This document shows, piece by piece, positions 8,230 to 18,822 of a DNA stretch of 64,000 bases; position 1 is the first letter of the stretch; each line of letters opens with the position of its first letter. The DNA lies in the NCBI GenBank assembly GCA_000953735.1, contig LN554852.1, forward strand, positions 4,785,846 to 4,849,845. The letters run 5' to 3'. The translations under genes were made by a program, and so were the position numbers. Origin of the DNA: Moritella viscosa. Lineage in GTDB: Bacteria; Pseudomonadota; Gammaproteobacteria; Enterobacterales; Moritellaceae. The notes under the pieces were generated by a model that was not told where the DNA came from, made no database searches, and saw only the letters and a program-made list of their open reading frames with translations.

Positions 8230-10948
8230 CTAGCTTAATTTACCATGACACTGTTTAAACTTAGCGCCTGAGCCACAAGGACAAGGATCATTACGACCTA
8301 CTTTTTGACCTTGACGCACAAATGTCTCAGCATCTGGCGTTGCCGATGCATCAGCAAGCTGGTTTTCAGCGGCTGCATGACTCATATTTTGTGGTAATGA
8401 CTCACTACGACGACGCTGTGCTTCAACTGCCTCAACGTCTTCTGGTGCTTGTACCTGCACTTTAGAAATAACGCCCACCACATCTGATTTTAGATTTTCT
8501 AACATTTCCGTAAACAGTTCGAACGACTCACGCTTGTATTCTTGTTTCGGGTTTTTCTGTGCATAACCACGTAAATGAATACCTTGACGTAAATGGTCCA
8601 TCGCCGCTAGATGTTCTTTCCATAAGCTATCCAACGTTTGTAGCATCACTGCTTTTTCAAACTGACGGATCACTTGCGCACCAACCGCGTCTTCTTTCGC
8701 AGTGTAAGCTTCTTTGGCTGCAGTCATGATACGTTCACGAATCTTCTCTTCGTATAACTTAGTATCAACATCTTAGCCATTGCTGAATTGGCAGTTCAAG
8801 CATGAAATCGGCACGCAAACGCTGCTCTAAGCCTGAAATATCCCACATTTCATGTAAAGATTGTGGTGGAATATAAGCATCCATTACAGCGTTAATCACG
8901 TCCTCACGGATCACAACCATGGTTTCGCTGATATCTTCCGCTTCCATTAACTCATTACGTTGCTCATAAACCACTTTACGCTGGTCATTAGCGACATCAT
9001 CGAATTCAAGTAGTGATTTACGAATATCAAAGTTACGACCTTCAACTTTGCGTTGTGCATTTTCAATTGCGCGTGTTACCCACTTATGCTCAATCGCTTC
9101 ACCTTCTTCCATCCCCAGCTTCTTCATCATGCCTGTAATACGATCTGATGTGAAAATACGCATTAAAGGATCGGCCATTGATAGATAGAAACGTGTTGAA
9201 CCCGCATCACCTTGACGACCAGAACGACCACGTAATTGGTTATCAATACGACGAGACTCATGACGTTCAGTACCAATAATGTGTAAACCACCCGCAGCAA
9301 GTACAGCATCATGACGAACTTGCCATTCCGCTTTAATATGTGCGATTTGCGCTTCAGTTGGATTCTTCAGCTTATCAACTTCAGTCTGCCAGTTACCACC
9401 TAACACGATATCGGTACCACGACCAGCCATGTTTGTTGCAATCGTAACAGCACCCGAACGACCCGCATCAGCAACAATCTCAGCTTCACGTTCATGGAAT
9501 TTAGCATTCAATACGTTATGTTTGATTTTGTCTTTTTTAAGTAGTTTAGACAGTAACTCAGAGCTTTCAATTGATACAGTACCAACCAGCACTGGCTGTT
9601 GTCTTTCAACACAATCTTTAATATCTTCGATGATAGCAATATGTTTCTCATTTGCCGTCAGGTAAACCAGATCACCAAAGTCTTTACGCGCCATTGGTTT
9701 ATTAGTCGGTAAAACAACTGTTTCTAGACTATAGATAGATTGGAATTCAAATGCTTCAGTATCTGCCGTACCAGTCATGCCCGATAGTTTTTCATACATA
9801 CGGAAATAATTCTGGAACGTGATCGATGCTAGTGTTTGGTTTTCATTTTGGATCTTCACACCTTCGCGCGCTTCTACCGCTTGATGTAGACCTTCAGACC
9901 AACGTCGACCAGGCATAGTACGGCCAGTATGTTCATCGACAATAACAATTTCGCCTTCGTCACTCACAATATAATCAACGTCTTTTTCAAATAACGTATG
10001 CGCACGTAATGCGGCGTTGATGTGATGAAGTAATGAAATATTACCTGCAGAGAATAAAGAATCATCTTCGCTTAATAAGCCACGCTCTTTAAGCATGTCT
10101 TCAACTTTGATTTGACCATTTTCAGTCAGTAATACTTGTTTGTTCTTTTCATCAACAGTGTAGTGACCGTCACCCGTGTACTCTTCGGTATCTTCTTTCT
10201 CTTGTTGCTCTAGCAGTGGGATGATAGTGTTGATCTTAGTGTATAATTCTGAGCTATCATCAGCAGGACCTGAAATAATAAGCGGGGTACGTGCTTCATC
10301 AATTAAGATTGAATCCACTTCATCAATTACCGCGTAATATAACGGACGCATAACACGCTGTTGCGGTTCGAACGCCATGTTGTCACGTAAGTAATCAAAA
10401 CCAAATTCATTATTAGTACCATAAGTAACATCTGCAGCATACGCTTCACGTTTGGCCATGTTATCCATGCCTGAAACGTTAAGGCCAACCGTTAAACCTA
10501 AAAATTCAAATAGTTCACGATTCCATTCTGCATCACGTGCAGCAAGATAATCATTCACCGTAATAATATGTACGCCTTTACCTGTTAATGCATTTAAATA
10601 TGCTGGTAACGTTGCGGTTAGGGTTTTACCTTCACCAGTACGCATTTCAGCAATCTGGTTATTATTTAAAACCATACCACCAAGTAACTGTACATCGAAG
10701 TGGCGCATACCAAATACACGTTTAGAGCCTTCACGAACAACCGCAAAGGCTTCAGCTAAAATGCTTTCAAGAGTCTCACCAGATGCTACTCGTTGTTGAA
10801 AATCAACAGTTTTTGCTTTTAACTCTGCATCTGATAATACTTCAAACTCTGCTTCTAATTGATTGACCTGTGTTACAACTTTATGCAATTTTTTTAAAAT
10901 GCGGTCATTGCGGCTACCGACTATTTTTGTAATTATATTAGTTAACAT
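8230..10948 (-). CDS. secA: Preprotein translocase ATPase SecA, reading frame broken by an apparent +1 frameshift near 8773
   Basis: SecA drives Sec-dependent export. Frame one runs from ATG at 10948 to a stop at 8765 (727 residues). It contains GEGKT (105-109), the [13 protein letters not shown] helicase box and the GRSGRQGD motif. Just after LPIQQWL it reads Arg-Cys-stop. The next frame, from 8772 to 8230, carries on the family sequence without loss: [15 protein letters not shown], then [35 protein letters not shown] in pieces, and the C-terminal zinc motif CPCGSG with CHG. Joined, the product is about 905 residues, the normal length. The joined junction aligns without a gap to my memory of E. 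coli SecA, so one base looks inserted. SecA is essential and no second copy is visible; a sequencing error is the simplest cause. The M23 gene lies 46 bases upstream. Confidence 0.93.
8770..8779 (-). other. Frameshift site in secA
   Basis: On the minus strand the codons TGG CTA are followed by one surplus A (base 8773), then GAT GTT GAT in the frame that continues SecA. Without that base the frame is open through the whole gene. Read as given, the sequence runs CTA AGA TGT TGA and stops. Confidence 0.85.
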
Positions 10949-10994
10949 TTTATGACCAAAAGTTATTGTGAATCTATTTGAAATTTAAAGCATT

Positions 10995-11909
10995 TTAGCG
11001 ATAAACATAGCGTTTAGGATCGACTTGTCGTCCCGATTTTAGCACTTCGTAGTGCACATGAGGTCCAGTAGAGCGCCCTGAACTCCCCATAATAGCAATT
11101 GTTTGACCCTTGCCAACAACATCGCCTTCTTTTGCGATGAGCTCTTTAGCATGAGCATAACGTGACGACAGACCATTTCCGTGATTAATTTCGATTAATA
11201 AGCCATAACCCGAACGTCTTCCAGACCAAGTTACCACTCCAGCACCCGTTGCAATAATATGCATACCATTATTACCTGCAAAATCAATCCCCTTATGCAT
11301 AGTCGCTCGCCCTGTAAAAGGGTCTTTACGCACGCCGTAATGGGACGATAACCAAGAGCCACGTTGAATAACTGGACGTCCAGATAAAACAGCCTCATCA
11401 CTTATATTGTGATTCAATAGCATAGTTTCAAGTAGTGATAGTTGTTGGGAGCGATTATTTACTTCGAGTGACAACAAATCCATCTCTTCGAGCAAGGCTT
11501 GCAAATCAACAGCATAACTTGAATCAGTATCAATCGGACCGCCTATTGCAGGTTTTAGGTTAAAATCAAATTCACCACGCGTTAAACTGGCATCTTTAGC
11601 CAATTCATCACCCAATAAACTCAAACGGTTAACCTCGGCTTGCATCATGCCAACTTTACTCGCAAATACGGCAATTTTCAAATCAGTTTCTTGACGTAGC
11701 GCAATAACTTCATCTGCTTGCTGCTGATATTTTTGTTGTGTTTTCGCAATCTTAAGTTGTATTGCTTGGGAAGAGAAGTTGGAATAGAGAAACCAAGAAG
11801 ACGTAATCGAGATGGCAATAACAGCTATTAATGAAAATATTAAAAAATAGATATTAAATAATTTAGAATGGTTATGATTACCATTCGAATAAGTCACTGT
11901 AACGCTCAT
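10995..11909 (-). CDS. M23-family (LytM-type) metallopeptidase with N-terminal membrane anchor
   Basis: A 304-residue protein with one membrane segment near residues 22-43, a helical, probably coiled-coil region (about 45-160), and a C-terminal M23 domain. Zinc ligands are in HKGIDFAG (HxxxD) and in HVHYE, and the glycine-rich segments WSGRRSGYG and GKGQTIAIMGSSGRSTGPH are typical. It probably acts on peptidoglycan in the periplasm as an endopeptidase. The ligands look complete, so unlike EnvC or NlpD it may be active (inference). It lies between lpxC and secA, where E. coli has secM; related marine genera carry an M23 gene at this place. Confidence 0.9.
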   Translation of the reverse strand: MSVTVTYSNGNHNHSKLFNIYFLIFSLIAVIAISITSSWFLYSNFSSQAIQLKIAKTQQKYQQQADEVIALRQETDLKIAVFASKVGMMQAEVNRLSLLGDELAKDASLTRGEFDFNLKPAIGGPIDTDSSYAVDLQALLEEMDLLSLEVNNRSQQLSLLETMLLNHNISDEAVLSGRPVIQRGSWLSSHYGVRKDPFTGRATMHKGIDFAGNNGMHIIATGAGVVTWSGRRSGYGLLIEINHGNGLSSRYAHAKELIAKEGDVVGKGQTIAIMGSSGRSTGPHVHYEVLKSGRQVDPKRYVYR

Positions 11910-11980
11910 AATCTTTTATTAAATGATGAATTGGTGACACTAAATATAAACAATTTGATGCCACAATTCTATCTGTATTT

Positions 11981-12015
11981 ATCTCGGAGCGAACTAACTC
12001 ACCCAGTTCCGAGAT
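11981..12015 (-). terminator. Hairpin after lpxC
   Basis: ATCTCGG (11981-11987) pairs with CCGAGAT (12009-12015), and AACT with AGTT inside it. The stem lies 21 bases past the lpxC stop. The following bases on the minus strand are A/T-rich but hold no clear T run. Confidence 0.45.
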
Positions 12016-12035
12016 GCCAAACCGATTTGATTAGA

Positions 12036-12959
12036 TTATAACGCCAGTTCTAAATTTGGCTCTAACCAACGAATTGGCGCATCTTGGGCTTCATCTACAG
12101 TAGTGAATTCCCATGCTTCTTGATTAGCAAGTAATGCTCTTAGCAATAAGTTATTCATGCCGTGACCAGTTTTGAATGCTCTAAACTCACCTAAAATTGA
12201 ATGACCTGACAAGTACAGATCACCGACAGCATCAAGCATTTTATGTTTCACGAATTCATCTTCATAACGTAAACCGTCATCATTAAGAATACGAAAATCA
12301 TCTATCACAATAGCGTTCTCTAGGCTACCGCCCAGTGCAAGGTTTTGTGATTGTAGATATTCAATGTCTTTCATAAAGCCGAAAGTACGTGCTCGGCTGA
12401 TTTCTTGATGGAACCAATCACCCGAAAAATCTGCTCGAATATGTTGGTTTTGACCTTCAAATACAGGATGATCAAATTCAATACGTAAATCCATAATAAA
12501 ACCATGGTTCGACGGTAAAAATTCAGCCCATTTATCGCCATCTTCAACACGTATAGGTTGTTTAATTTTGATAAATTTCTTAGCGCAATTTAACTCTTCG
12601 ATTCCCGCACTTTGCAGTAAGAAAATAAAAGGACTTGCACTACCATCCATAATTGGAATTTCAGCCGCATCTACTTCAATAATAATATTATCAATGCCGA
12701 GACCTGCTAAGGCCGCGTTTAGATGTTCTACAGTCGAAATACGATGACCATCTTCGCTAATTAGACAAGTACATAACATTGTATCTTTCACCATGTCAGC
12801 CGATGCTTTGAAATCAACTACTGGATCAAGATCGATACGACGGTAAATAATACCTGTATTGGCTGCTGCTGGACGAAGATTAAGGGTAACCTTGTTGCCA
12901 GAATGCAGACCGATACCGGTGCCACGTACCGCTTGTTTTAATGTTCTTTGCTTAATCAT
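12036..12959 (-). CDS. lpxC: UDP-3-O-acyl-N-acetylglucosamine deacetylase LpxC
   Basis: The zinc deacetylase of the committed step of lipid A synthesis. The product is 307 residues, close to the usual 305. I start it at the ATG at 12959 (MIKQRTLK), which matches the family N-terminus and has an AGGGTG site 8 bases upstream; an in-frame ATG at 12986 would add nine unconserved residues. Zinc-site motifs are [10 protein letters not shown] and the later [13 protein letters not shown]. It is the last gene of the dcw cluster, after ftsZ. An 11-base-pair inverted repeat lies in the ftsZ-lpxC gap. Confidence 0.96.
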   Translation of the reverse strand: MIKQRTLKQAVRGTGIGLHSGNKVTLNLRPAAANTGIIYRRIDLDPVVDFKASADMVKDTMLCTCLISEDGHRISTVEHLNAALAGLGIDNIIIEVDAAEIPIMDGSASPFIFLLQSAGIEELNCAKKFIKIKQPIRVEDGDKWAEFLPSNHGFIMDLRIEFDHPVFEGQNQHIRADFSGDWFHQEISRARTFGFMKDIEYLQSQNLALGGSLENAIVIDDFRILNDDGLRYEDEFVKHKMLDAVGDLYLSGHSILGEFRAFKTGHGMNNLLLRALLANQEAWEFTTVDEAQDAPIRWLEPNLELAL

Positions 12960-13061
12960 TAATGTCACCCTATTTAAATCCCACACTCCAACGCGAGGCC
13001 GAGCAATTTACCACAGCCCTACTGAAAATGCAAAATCACCAATCCAGACACGTCTTATATA

Positions 13062-13100
13062 ATTCAGTCTTTACGCTAAAAATCCCCCGAAAGACTGAAT
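13062..13100. repeat. 11-bp inverted repeat between ftsZ and lpxC
   Basis: ATTCAGTCTTT (13062-13072) and AAAGACTGAAT (13090-13100) form a perfect stem around a 17-base loop. Neither strand has a T run after it, so a plain terminator is unlikely. It could be an operator or a transcript structure that tunes lpxC relative to ftsZ. Confidence 0.55.
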
Positions 13101-13128
13101 CATGTTCTAGCTATAATACAGTAAAGTA

Positions 13129-14310
13129 TTAGTCTGCTTGGCGACGTAAGAACGCCGGAATATCTAAATAATCCGGTTCACTTTTCGTTGCCGTTGTCGT
13201 ATTACTTTCACCAACAGCAATTTTCTGTACATCTACTTGGTTATCGGCCGGTACAACTGTCGCTTTAACTGTTTCGTCAACTTTCGTCGATTCAACTTTC
13301 GCTTCTTCAATTTTTTTCGCTGGCGTTGGTACTAAAGTAATATCAGGTTTGTTTTCAGCCCCGATCCCCGTAACAACCACAGTTACACGCAATTCATCCG
13401 TCATTTCAGGGTCAATTACCGCGCCCACAACAACCGTTGCATTGTCAGAAGCAAAAGCTTTAATTGAATTACCCACTGTTTCGAACTCTTCGATATTAAT
13501 ATCGAGGCCAGCAGTAATATTAACCAGAATACCGCGAGCACCAGCTAAATCAACATCATCAAGTAACGGACTTGAAATTGCCGCTTCTGCGGCTTCTGCT
13601 GCACGATCTTCACCAGAAGCAACACCGGTACCCATCATTGCAGTACCCATTTCACTCATTACTGTGCGAACATCGGCGAAATCCACGTTGATTAGACCTG
13701 GACGCGTAATTAATTCGGCAATACCTTGTACAGCACCAAGTAGTACATTATTTGCAGCTTTAAATGCATCTAATAAACTGACACCACGACCCAATACTTT
13801 CAATAACTTGTCGTTAGGAATTGTAATCAAAGAATCAACTTGTTCACTTAATGCATCAATACCAGCTTGTGCATAATTCAAGCGGCGCTTACCTTCAAAT
13901 GAGAAAGGTTTAGTTACTACCGCTACTGTTAAAATACCTAATTCTTTAGCAATTTCAGCAACAACCGGAGCTGCACCTGTACCTGTACCACCACCCATAC
14001 CTGCAGCAATAAAGATCATATCAGAACCTTGCAGTTGCTCACGAATAGTATCGCGATCTTCCGAAGCTGCTTCACGGCCTACCGCAGGGTTCGCGCCTGC
14101 GCCTAGACCCTTAGTGATAGTGTTACCGATTTGAATAACAGATCCAGCGGCTGAATTACGTAATGCTTGTGCATCCGTATTTACGACAATAAATTCAACA
14201 CCTTCAATTGTTTCACTGACCATGTGATCAACAGCGTTACCGCCACCACCACCAACACCAATGACTTTAATGACAGCTTCATCGTTACTATCATCTAATA
14301 GTTCAAACAT
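13129..14310 (-). CDS. ftsZ: Cell division GTPase FtsZ
   Basis: A 393-residue tubulin homologue that forms the Z-ring. The tubulin signature GGGTGTG is at 106-112, with the N-terminal GVGGGGGNAVDHM loop and the NVDFADVRTVM synergy-loop region. After a variable linker (about 318-375) comes the conserved C-terminal peptide DYLDIPAFLRRQ, which binds FtsA and other partners. It lies 29 bases after ftsA and is the penultimate gene of the dcw cluster. Confidence 0.98.
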   Translation of the reverse strand: MFELLDDSNDEAVIKVIGVGGGGGNAVDHMVSETIEGVEFIVVNTDAQALRNSAAGSVIQIGNTITKGLGAGANPAVGREAASEDRDTIREQLQGSDMIFIAAGMGGGTGTGAAPVVAEIAKELGILTVAVVTKPFSFEGKRRLNYAQAGIDALSEQVDSLITIPNDKLLKVLGRGVSLLDAFKAANNVLLGAVQGIAELITRPGLINVDFADVRTVMSEMGTAMMGTGVASGEDRAAEAAEAAISSPLLDDVDLAGARGILVNITAGLDINIEEFETVGNSIKAFASDNATVVVGAVIDPEMTDELRVTVVVTGIGAENKPDITLVPTPAKKIEEAKVESTKVDETVKATVVPADNQVDVQKIAVGESNTTTATKSEPDYLDIPAFLRRQAD

Positions 14311-14339
14311 GGTAATATCTCCAAAAATCTTATAGGGTT

Positions 14340-15593
14340 TTAAAACCCGCCTTTGAACCAGCTCATTATTTTTTTAAGTAACTGATTACAATTATTCCGT
14401 TCTACGACTACGTCTGTTGTTGGTTCGAACTGCTGTTCTTTACCAAACTGAAGTAAGCCAACCGCTGTTGAATACACTGGTGTATTTACATATTCAGTTA
14501 ATCCATTTATATTTAATGGAATACCTATTCTAACTTGTGAGTTGAATACGCTTTCTGCACATTCAACTAAACCTTCAATTTGTGCCGCGCCACCAGTAAG
14601 AACAATGCCAGCCGCCAATTTTTCCAGTTTTAATGACTCTAAAATAGTTTTTAATTCAGCTTCAACCATTCCGAATAGTTCAGAGTATCGAGGTTCTATC
14701 ACTTCCGCAAGTGTTTGTCGCTGTAAAGTGCGTGATGGTCGCCCACCTACACTTGCAACTTCGATGGTATCATCCCGTTGTAACAACTGAGCATGCGCAC
14801 AACCAAAGTTAACTTTAATCTCTTCCGCGTCTGCAGGAGGGGTTCCAAATGCATACGCAATATCACTAGTAACTGCATTACCTGCATACGAAAATACGGA
14901 TGTATGACGTAATGAACCATCATAGAATACGGCGATATCAATAGTGCCACCACCAATATCTACAACACATACACCGAGCTCTTTTTCATCATCGGTAACG
15001 ACGGCATAACTTGATGCTAAAGCAGAAAAAATTAATTTATCCACTTGCAGTTCACAACGTTCAGCACATTTTACAATATTTTTTGCCATGTCATTGTGAC
15101 AAGTGATCAAATGTACCTTAGCTTTCATCCGAACGCCGGATAAACCCACAGGATTTTTAATCCGTTCTTGATAATCAATAGCATATTCTTGTGGAATTAC
15201 ATGCAAAATTCGATGTTCGTCACGAATTCGCACAGACCTTGCGGTATAGATCACATTATCAACATCATCTTGCGTGACTTCATCTTCAGAGATAGCCACC
15301 ATGCCAATTTCATCTTGGCTGCTAATATGTTTACCTGAAATGCTCAGGTAGACAGACGATATTTTCATATCAGCCATCATTTCGGCTTCTTGTTTTGCAC
15401 GTTGAACCGCTTTAACAACAGACTCCAGGTCGTTTACACCACCTTTATCCATCCCTCTCGATGCACTTTTTCCTAAACCGATAATGTTCAGTTCACCGTC
15501 AGGTAATAATTCACCTACAACAACGGCAATTTTTGATGTGCCGACATCTAAACCTACAATTAATTTCCGTTCCATCGACTTAGTCATTATCAT
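14340..15593 (-). CDS. ftsA: Cell division protein FtsA
   Basis: A 417-residue actin-like ATPase that tethers FtsZ to the inner membrane. Actin-fold phosphate loops are visible in VGLDVGTSKIAVVVGE and VVDIGGGTIDIAVF, and the adenosine motif in IVLTGGAAQIEGL. The C-terminal amphipathic helix ends LLKKIMSWFKGGF, which anchors the protein. The first ATG overlaps the ftsQ stop as TAATG; a second ATG two codons downstream is also possible. Confidence 0.97.
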   Translation of the reverse strand: MIMTKSMERKLIVGLDVGTSKIAVVVGELLPDGELNIIGLGKSASRGMDKGGVNDLESVVKAVQRAKQEAEMMADMKISSVYLSISGKHISSQDEIGMVAISEDEVTQDDVDNVIYTARSVRIRDEHRILHVIPQEYAIDYQERIKNPVGLSGVRMKAKVHLITCHNDMAKNIVKCAERCELQVDKLIFSALASSYAVVTDDEKELGVCVVDIGGGTIDIAVFYDGSLRHTSVFSYAGNAVTSDIAYAFGTPPADAEEIKVNFGCAHAQLLQRDDTIEVASVGGRPSRTLQRQTLAEVIEPRYSELFGMVEAELKTILESLKLEKLAAGIVLTGGAAQIEGLVECAESVFNSQVRIGIPLNINGLTEYVNTPVYSTAVGLLQFGKEQQFEPTTDVVVERNNCNQLLKKIMSWFKGGF

Positions 15594-16411
15594 TACTCTT
15601 TCTTGTCATTTTTCCAGCCAACTGAGAAACCTGTATCATAACGTAAATCTATATAGGCTATTTTTTCTTTATCTAATACTGCAACATAATCGATATAGCG
15701 CTGAATCCGTGACATTGCATTTTCTCGTCCTAAACGCAGCATTATACCATTACTTAATTCAACCGTTATTGCATTGCGTAAATTCAGTGTCATCGCGTCT
15801 ATTTGGTAATTATTAAGCTGCAGCAATCCATTGAATTCGTTGTATTTAGCCAATGTTTGTTTGATTCTATCACTCGGGCTATAAAGTTTCACTAATGATT
15901 TTGGTGCTCGATTAGTATCGGCATCAAACACGATTCCATCTTCGTTCAATAATTGCGTATCATTCCACACTGCAACTACGGGTTGTTCTTGAATATACAC
16001 ACGTAATAAATCAGGCCAGCTTTTACGTACCGACGCATGATAAACCCAAGGTAATGATTCAATTTTTCTTTGAATATCATCAACATTTACCGAAAAGTAA
16101 TTTTCGATCGCCGGTTTTTGCAGTAATACAACGCGAATATCATCATCACTGATATAATCTCGTTCACCTTGAATAATAAGTGCTGACATTGGCATTTTAC
16201 TGGCATCAGTCAGGTATGCTTCCATACTACTAAACATCCAGCTAAAAAATACTACCACCATAAAAAAGAATAAGAGACCTAAACCACGCTTTAAGCGTGA
16301 TGGCGCTAATTCTTCCGCACAGGATTCATCCGCTTGAATCTCAAGTTCGGTAAGCGCGTAGATACTATCATCTACGGCTTCATCTCTCGGTGTTGGAATA
16401 ACAGCAGTCAT
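15593..16411 (-). CDS. ftsQ: Cell division protein FtsQ
   Basis: A 272-residue bitopic protein: an acidic cytoplasmic N-terminus, one membrane helix at about 43-60 (GLGLLFFFMVVVFFSWMF), then a POTRA domain (SALIIQGERDYISDDDI onward) and the FtsQ beta domain with SLPWVYHASVRKSWPD and EQPVVAVW. It recruits FtsL and FtsB to the divisome. It shares one base with ftsA (TAATG) and follows ddlB by 15 bases. Confidence 0.95.
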   Translation of the reverse strand: MTAVIPTPRDEAVDDSIYALTELEIQADESCAEELAPSRLKRGLGLLFFFMVVVFFSWMFSSMEAYLTDASKMPMSALIIQGERDYISDDDIRVVLLQKPAIENYFSVNVDDIQRKIESLPWVYHASVRKSWPDLLRVYIQEQPVVAVWNDTQLLNEDGIVFDADTNRAPKSLVKLYSPSDRIKQTLAKYNEFNGLLQLNNYQIDAMTLNLRNAITVELSNGIMLRLGRENAMSRIQRYIDYVAVLDKEKIAYIDLRYDTGFSVGWKNDKKE

Positions 16412-16426
16412 ATCAAGATACGTTTA

Positions 16427-17350
16427 TTAATGCGCGAGCGCTAATACTTTAGAAACTAAACTCTCAAAGTTATACCCAGCAGCGTTGGCTGCCATTGGTA
16501 CTAAACTTTTTTCAGTCATGCCCGGTACTGTATTTACTTCCAACAATTGGAACTGCCCCTGTGCATCTAACATTGCATCAACACGACCCCAGCCCTCAGC
16601 AGCTACTGCACGAAATGCTTTTAATGCATAAGCTTGCAACTGCTGACATTGTTCATCAGTAATGGGAGCTGGACACAAGTATTCAGTGGTATTTGATTGA
16701 TATTTAGCTTGGTAATCATAAAACGTATTTGGTGTTTTAAGCTGAATAACTGGCAGTACTTCATCACCTAAAATTGCAACCGTGAATTCAGGTCCTTCAA
16801 TCCATTGCTCAATTAAGATCTCATTATCATACTCAAACGCAGCCGTGACCGCCGTTTCTAATTCCGCGACGTTATGTACTTTAGCCATCCCGATACTGGA
16901 ACCTTCTTTCGCTGGTTTAATTATCACGGGAGAACCAAGATCTGCAATGATATCGCTTGCTATCGCATTATCAAAATTAATTGGTGTAACAATACGATAA
17001 AGCGCAGTCGGTAAACCTTGAGACTGCCAAATTTGTTTAGTACGGATCTTATCCATCGCTAATGCTGCGCCTAAAACCCGGCTACCAGTATAAGGAATAG
17101 CAAGCTGTTCTAACGCACCTTGCATCACACCGTCTTCACCACCGCGGCCATGTAGCGCAATAAACGCATGGGTGAAACCATCACCCTTCAGTTGACTAAC
17201 ATCATATTCAGCCGTATCTAAAGCATGTGCATTCACACCTGCACGTTGTAAACCTGCTGTAACTGCGACACCCGATTTTAGTGAGACTTCGCGTTCGGCA
17301 GAATTCCCACCAAATAATACTGCTACTTTTTTAGTACTTGTTACGCTCAT
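16427..17350 (-). CDS. ddlB: D-alanine--D-alanine ligase
   Basis: An ATP-grasp ligase making D-Ala-D-Ala for the MurF reaction. The product is 307 residues from the ATG at 17350; an in-frame ATG at 17365 would add five residues and overlap murC. I prefer 17350 because a GGAAG site precedes it. Motifs are VLFGGNSAEREVSLKSG, GRGGEDG, the ATP loop KEGSSIGMAKV, and the metal and substrate motif LLEVNTVPGMTEKSL. It lies between murC and ftsQ, as ddlB does in E. coli. Confidence 0.96.
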   Translation of the reverse strand: MSVTSTKKVAVLFGGNSAEREVSLKSGVAVTAGLQRAGVNAHALDTAEYDVSQLKGDGFTHAFIALHGRGGEDGVMQGALEQLAIPYTGSRVLGAALAMDKIRTKQIWQSQGLPTALYRIVTPINFDNAIASDIIADLGSPVIIKPAKEGSSIGMAKVHNVAELETAVTAAFEYDNEILIEQWIEGPEFTVAILGDEVLPVIQLKTPNTFYDYQAKYQSNTTEYLCPAPITDEQCQQLQAYALKAFRAVAAEGWGRVDAMLDAQGQFQLLEVNTVPGMTEKSLVPMAANAAGYNFESLVSKVLALAH

Positions 17351-17352
17351 GA

Positions 17353-18810
17353 TTACTTCTTCCATTGTTTCATCGTACTAACATTCATTTCCATTGCAGC
17401 CAATTCCTTAGCAAGTGTCCCCACATTACCAGCACCCTGGGTTAATACCAAATCACCATCTTGTAAATGCTCAGCTAAAATGGCCGGGATTTCATCAGGA
17501 CTAGAAACAAAAATTGGTTCAATATTGCCACGTTGTCTAATACTACGACATAATGAACGACTATCAGCACCAGGAATGGGTTCTTCACCTGCTGGGTATA
17601 CTTCTAATAAAAATAACAAATCAACCTTTGATAACACGTTTGCAAAGTCTTCATACAAATCACGGGTGCGTGTATAACGGTGTGGTTGGAATACCGAAAC
17701 CAAACGTTTTTCAGGCCAGCCTGCTCGTGCAGCAGTAATAGTAACATCAACCTCGGTCGGGTGATGACCATAATCATCAACCAACATCACATTACCTGCA
17801 CCTGAATCAAATGCACCAAGATGATCAAAACGTCGACCAGTACCCGCAAAATTAGCGAGCGCGGTAATAATAGCGCGATCATCAATGCCATCTTCAGTCG
17901 CGACGGCTACTGCAGCTGTCGCATTTAAGGCATTATGTTGACCCGGAGAATTCAAGCTAACACGTAAATCTTCGCGATCTTTCCGACAAATGGTAAAGTG
18001 ACTTTTATGACCTTTTTGCACATAATCAATAATGCGTACATCGGCATTTTCGGAAAAACCATAAGTCACGACCTGACGACCAATGTCTGGGATCAACTTT
18101 TCAATAACAGCATCATCAGCGCACATCACAGCTAAACCGTAAAATGGCAAATTATGCAAAAAATCCATAAAGGTTTTTTCTAATTTAGCAAAGTCACCAC
18201 CATAAGTATCCATATGGTCAGCTTCGATGTTCGTCACGACAGCAACCATCGGCTGCAGCAGTAAGAATGATGCATCGCTCTCATCCGCTTCAGCAATCAG
18301 GTAACGACTTTTACCTAAACCTGCATTGGTGCCAGTGCTCTTTACTAATCCGCCATTAACGAATGTAGGATCTAAGCCTGCTTGATGGTAAATACCTGTC
18401 ACTAGCGCTGTAGTCGACGTTTTACCATGCGTACCTGCAATTGCAATCCCATGACGAAAACGCATTAATTCTGCTAACATTTCAGCACGTTTAATCACAG
18501 GAATACGGTTTTCATGTGCAGCCATAATTTCAGGATTAGTGAGATCGATAGCCGTTGATACCACCACTACACTAGCATTCTCTACATTTTCCGCTTTATG
18601 CTCAAAATTAATTTTTGCACCTAATTTGACTAAACGTTCAGTCACAGGATTAGGCGCGAGATCAGACCCCGTAATTTGGTAACCTTCGTTCGCTAATACT
18701 TCTGCGATCCCACCCATGCCAGCACCACCGATGCCAACAAAATGAATAGTTTTCACACGACGCATCTCTGGCACTACCGTTCTTAGTTGTGCGATCTTTT
18801 GTTCAGGCAT
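17353..18810 (-). CDS. murC: UDP-N-acetylmuramate--L-alanine ligase
   Basis: A 485-residue cytosolic Mur ligase that adds L-Ala to UDP-MurNAc. The N-terminal nucleotide-binding segment [17 protein letters not shown] is specific to MurC, the ATP loop reads GTHGKTSTT, and [12 protein letters not shown] and [10 protein letters not shown] are further MurC marks. Length is normal. It lies 12 bases after murG. Confidence 0.97.
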   Translation of the reverse strand: MPEQKIAQLRTVVPEMRRVKTIHFVGIGGAGMGGIAEVLANEGYQITGSDLAPNPVTERLVKLGAKINFEHKAENVENASVVVVSTAIDLTNPEIMAAHENRIPVIKRAEMLAELMRFRHGIAIAGTHGKTSTTALVTGIYHQAGLDPTFVNGGLVKSTGTNAGLGKSRYLIAEADESDASFLLLQPMVAVVTNIEADHMDTYGGDFAKLEKTFMDFLHNLPFYGLAVMCADDAVIEKLIPDIGRQVVTYGFSENADVRIIDYVQKGHKSHFTICRKDREDLRVSLNSPGQHNALNATAAVAVATEDGIDDRAIITALANFAGTGRRFDHLGAFDSGAGNVMLVDDYGHHPTEVDVTITAARAGWPEKRLVSVFQPHRYTRTRDLYEDFANVLSKVDLLFLLEVYPAGEEPIPGADSRSLCRSIRQRGNIEPIFVSSPDEIPAILAEHLQDGDLVLTQGAGNVGTLAKELAAMEMNVSTMKQWKK

Positions 18811-18822
18811 TATCTATCTCTC

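Noticed and set aside
8760-8780. Programmed frameshifting in secA as the main explanation
   Set aside because: The slip codon would re-pair badly (UGU to GUU), no stimulatory SD or pseudoknot is evident, and recoding is not known for secA. Kept only as a remote option.
13349-13876. A 175-residue open frame on the plus strand opposite ftsZ
   Set aside because: It is a shadow of ftsZ; Ser/Thr/Ala-rich with no family match. Similar shadows opposite degQ (43348-43923) and others were also dropped.
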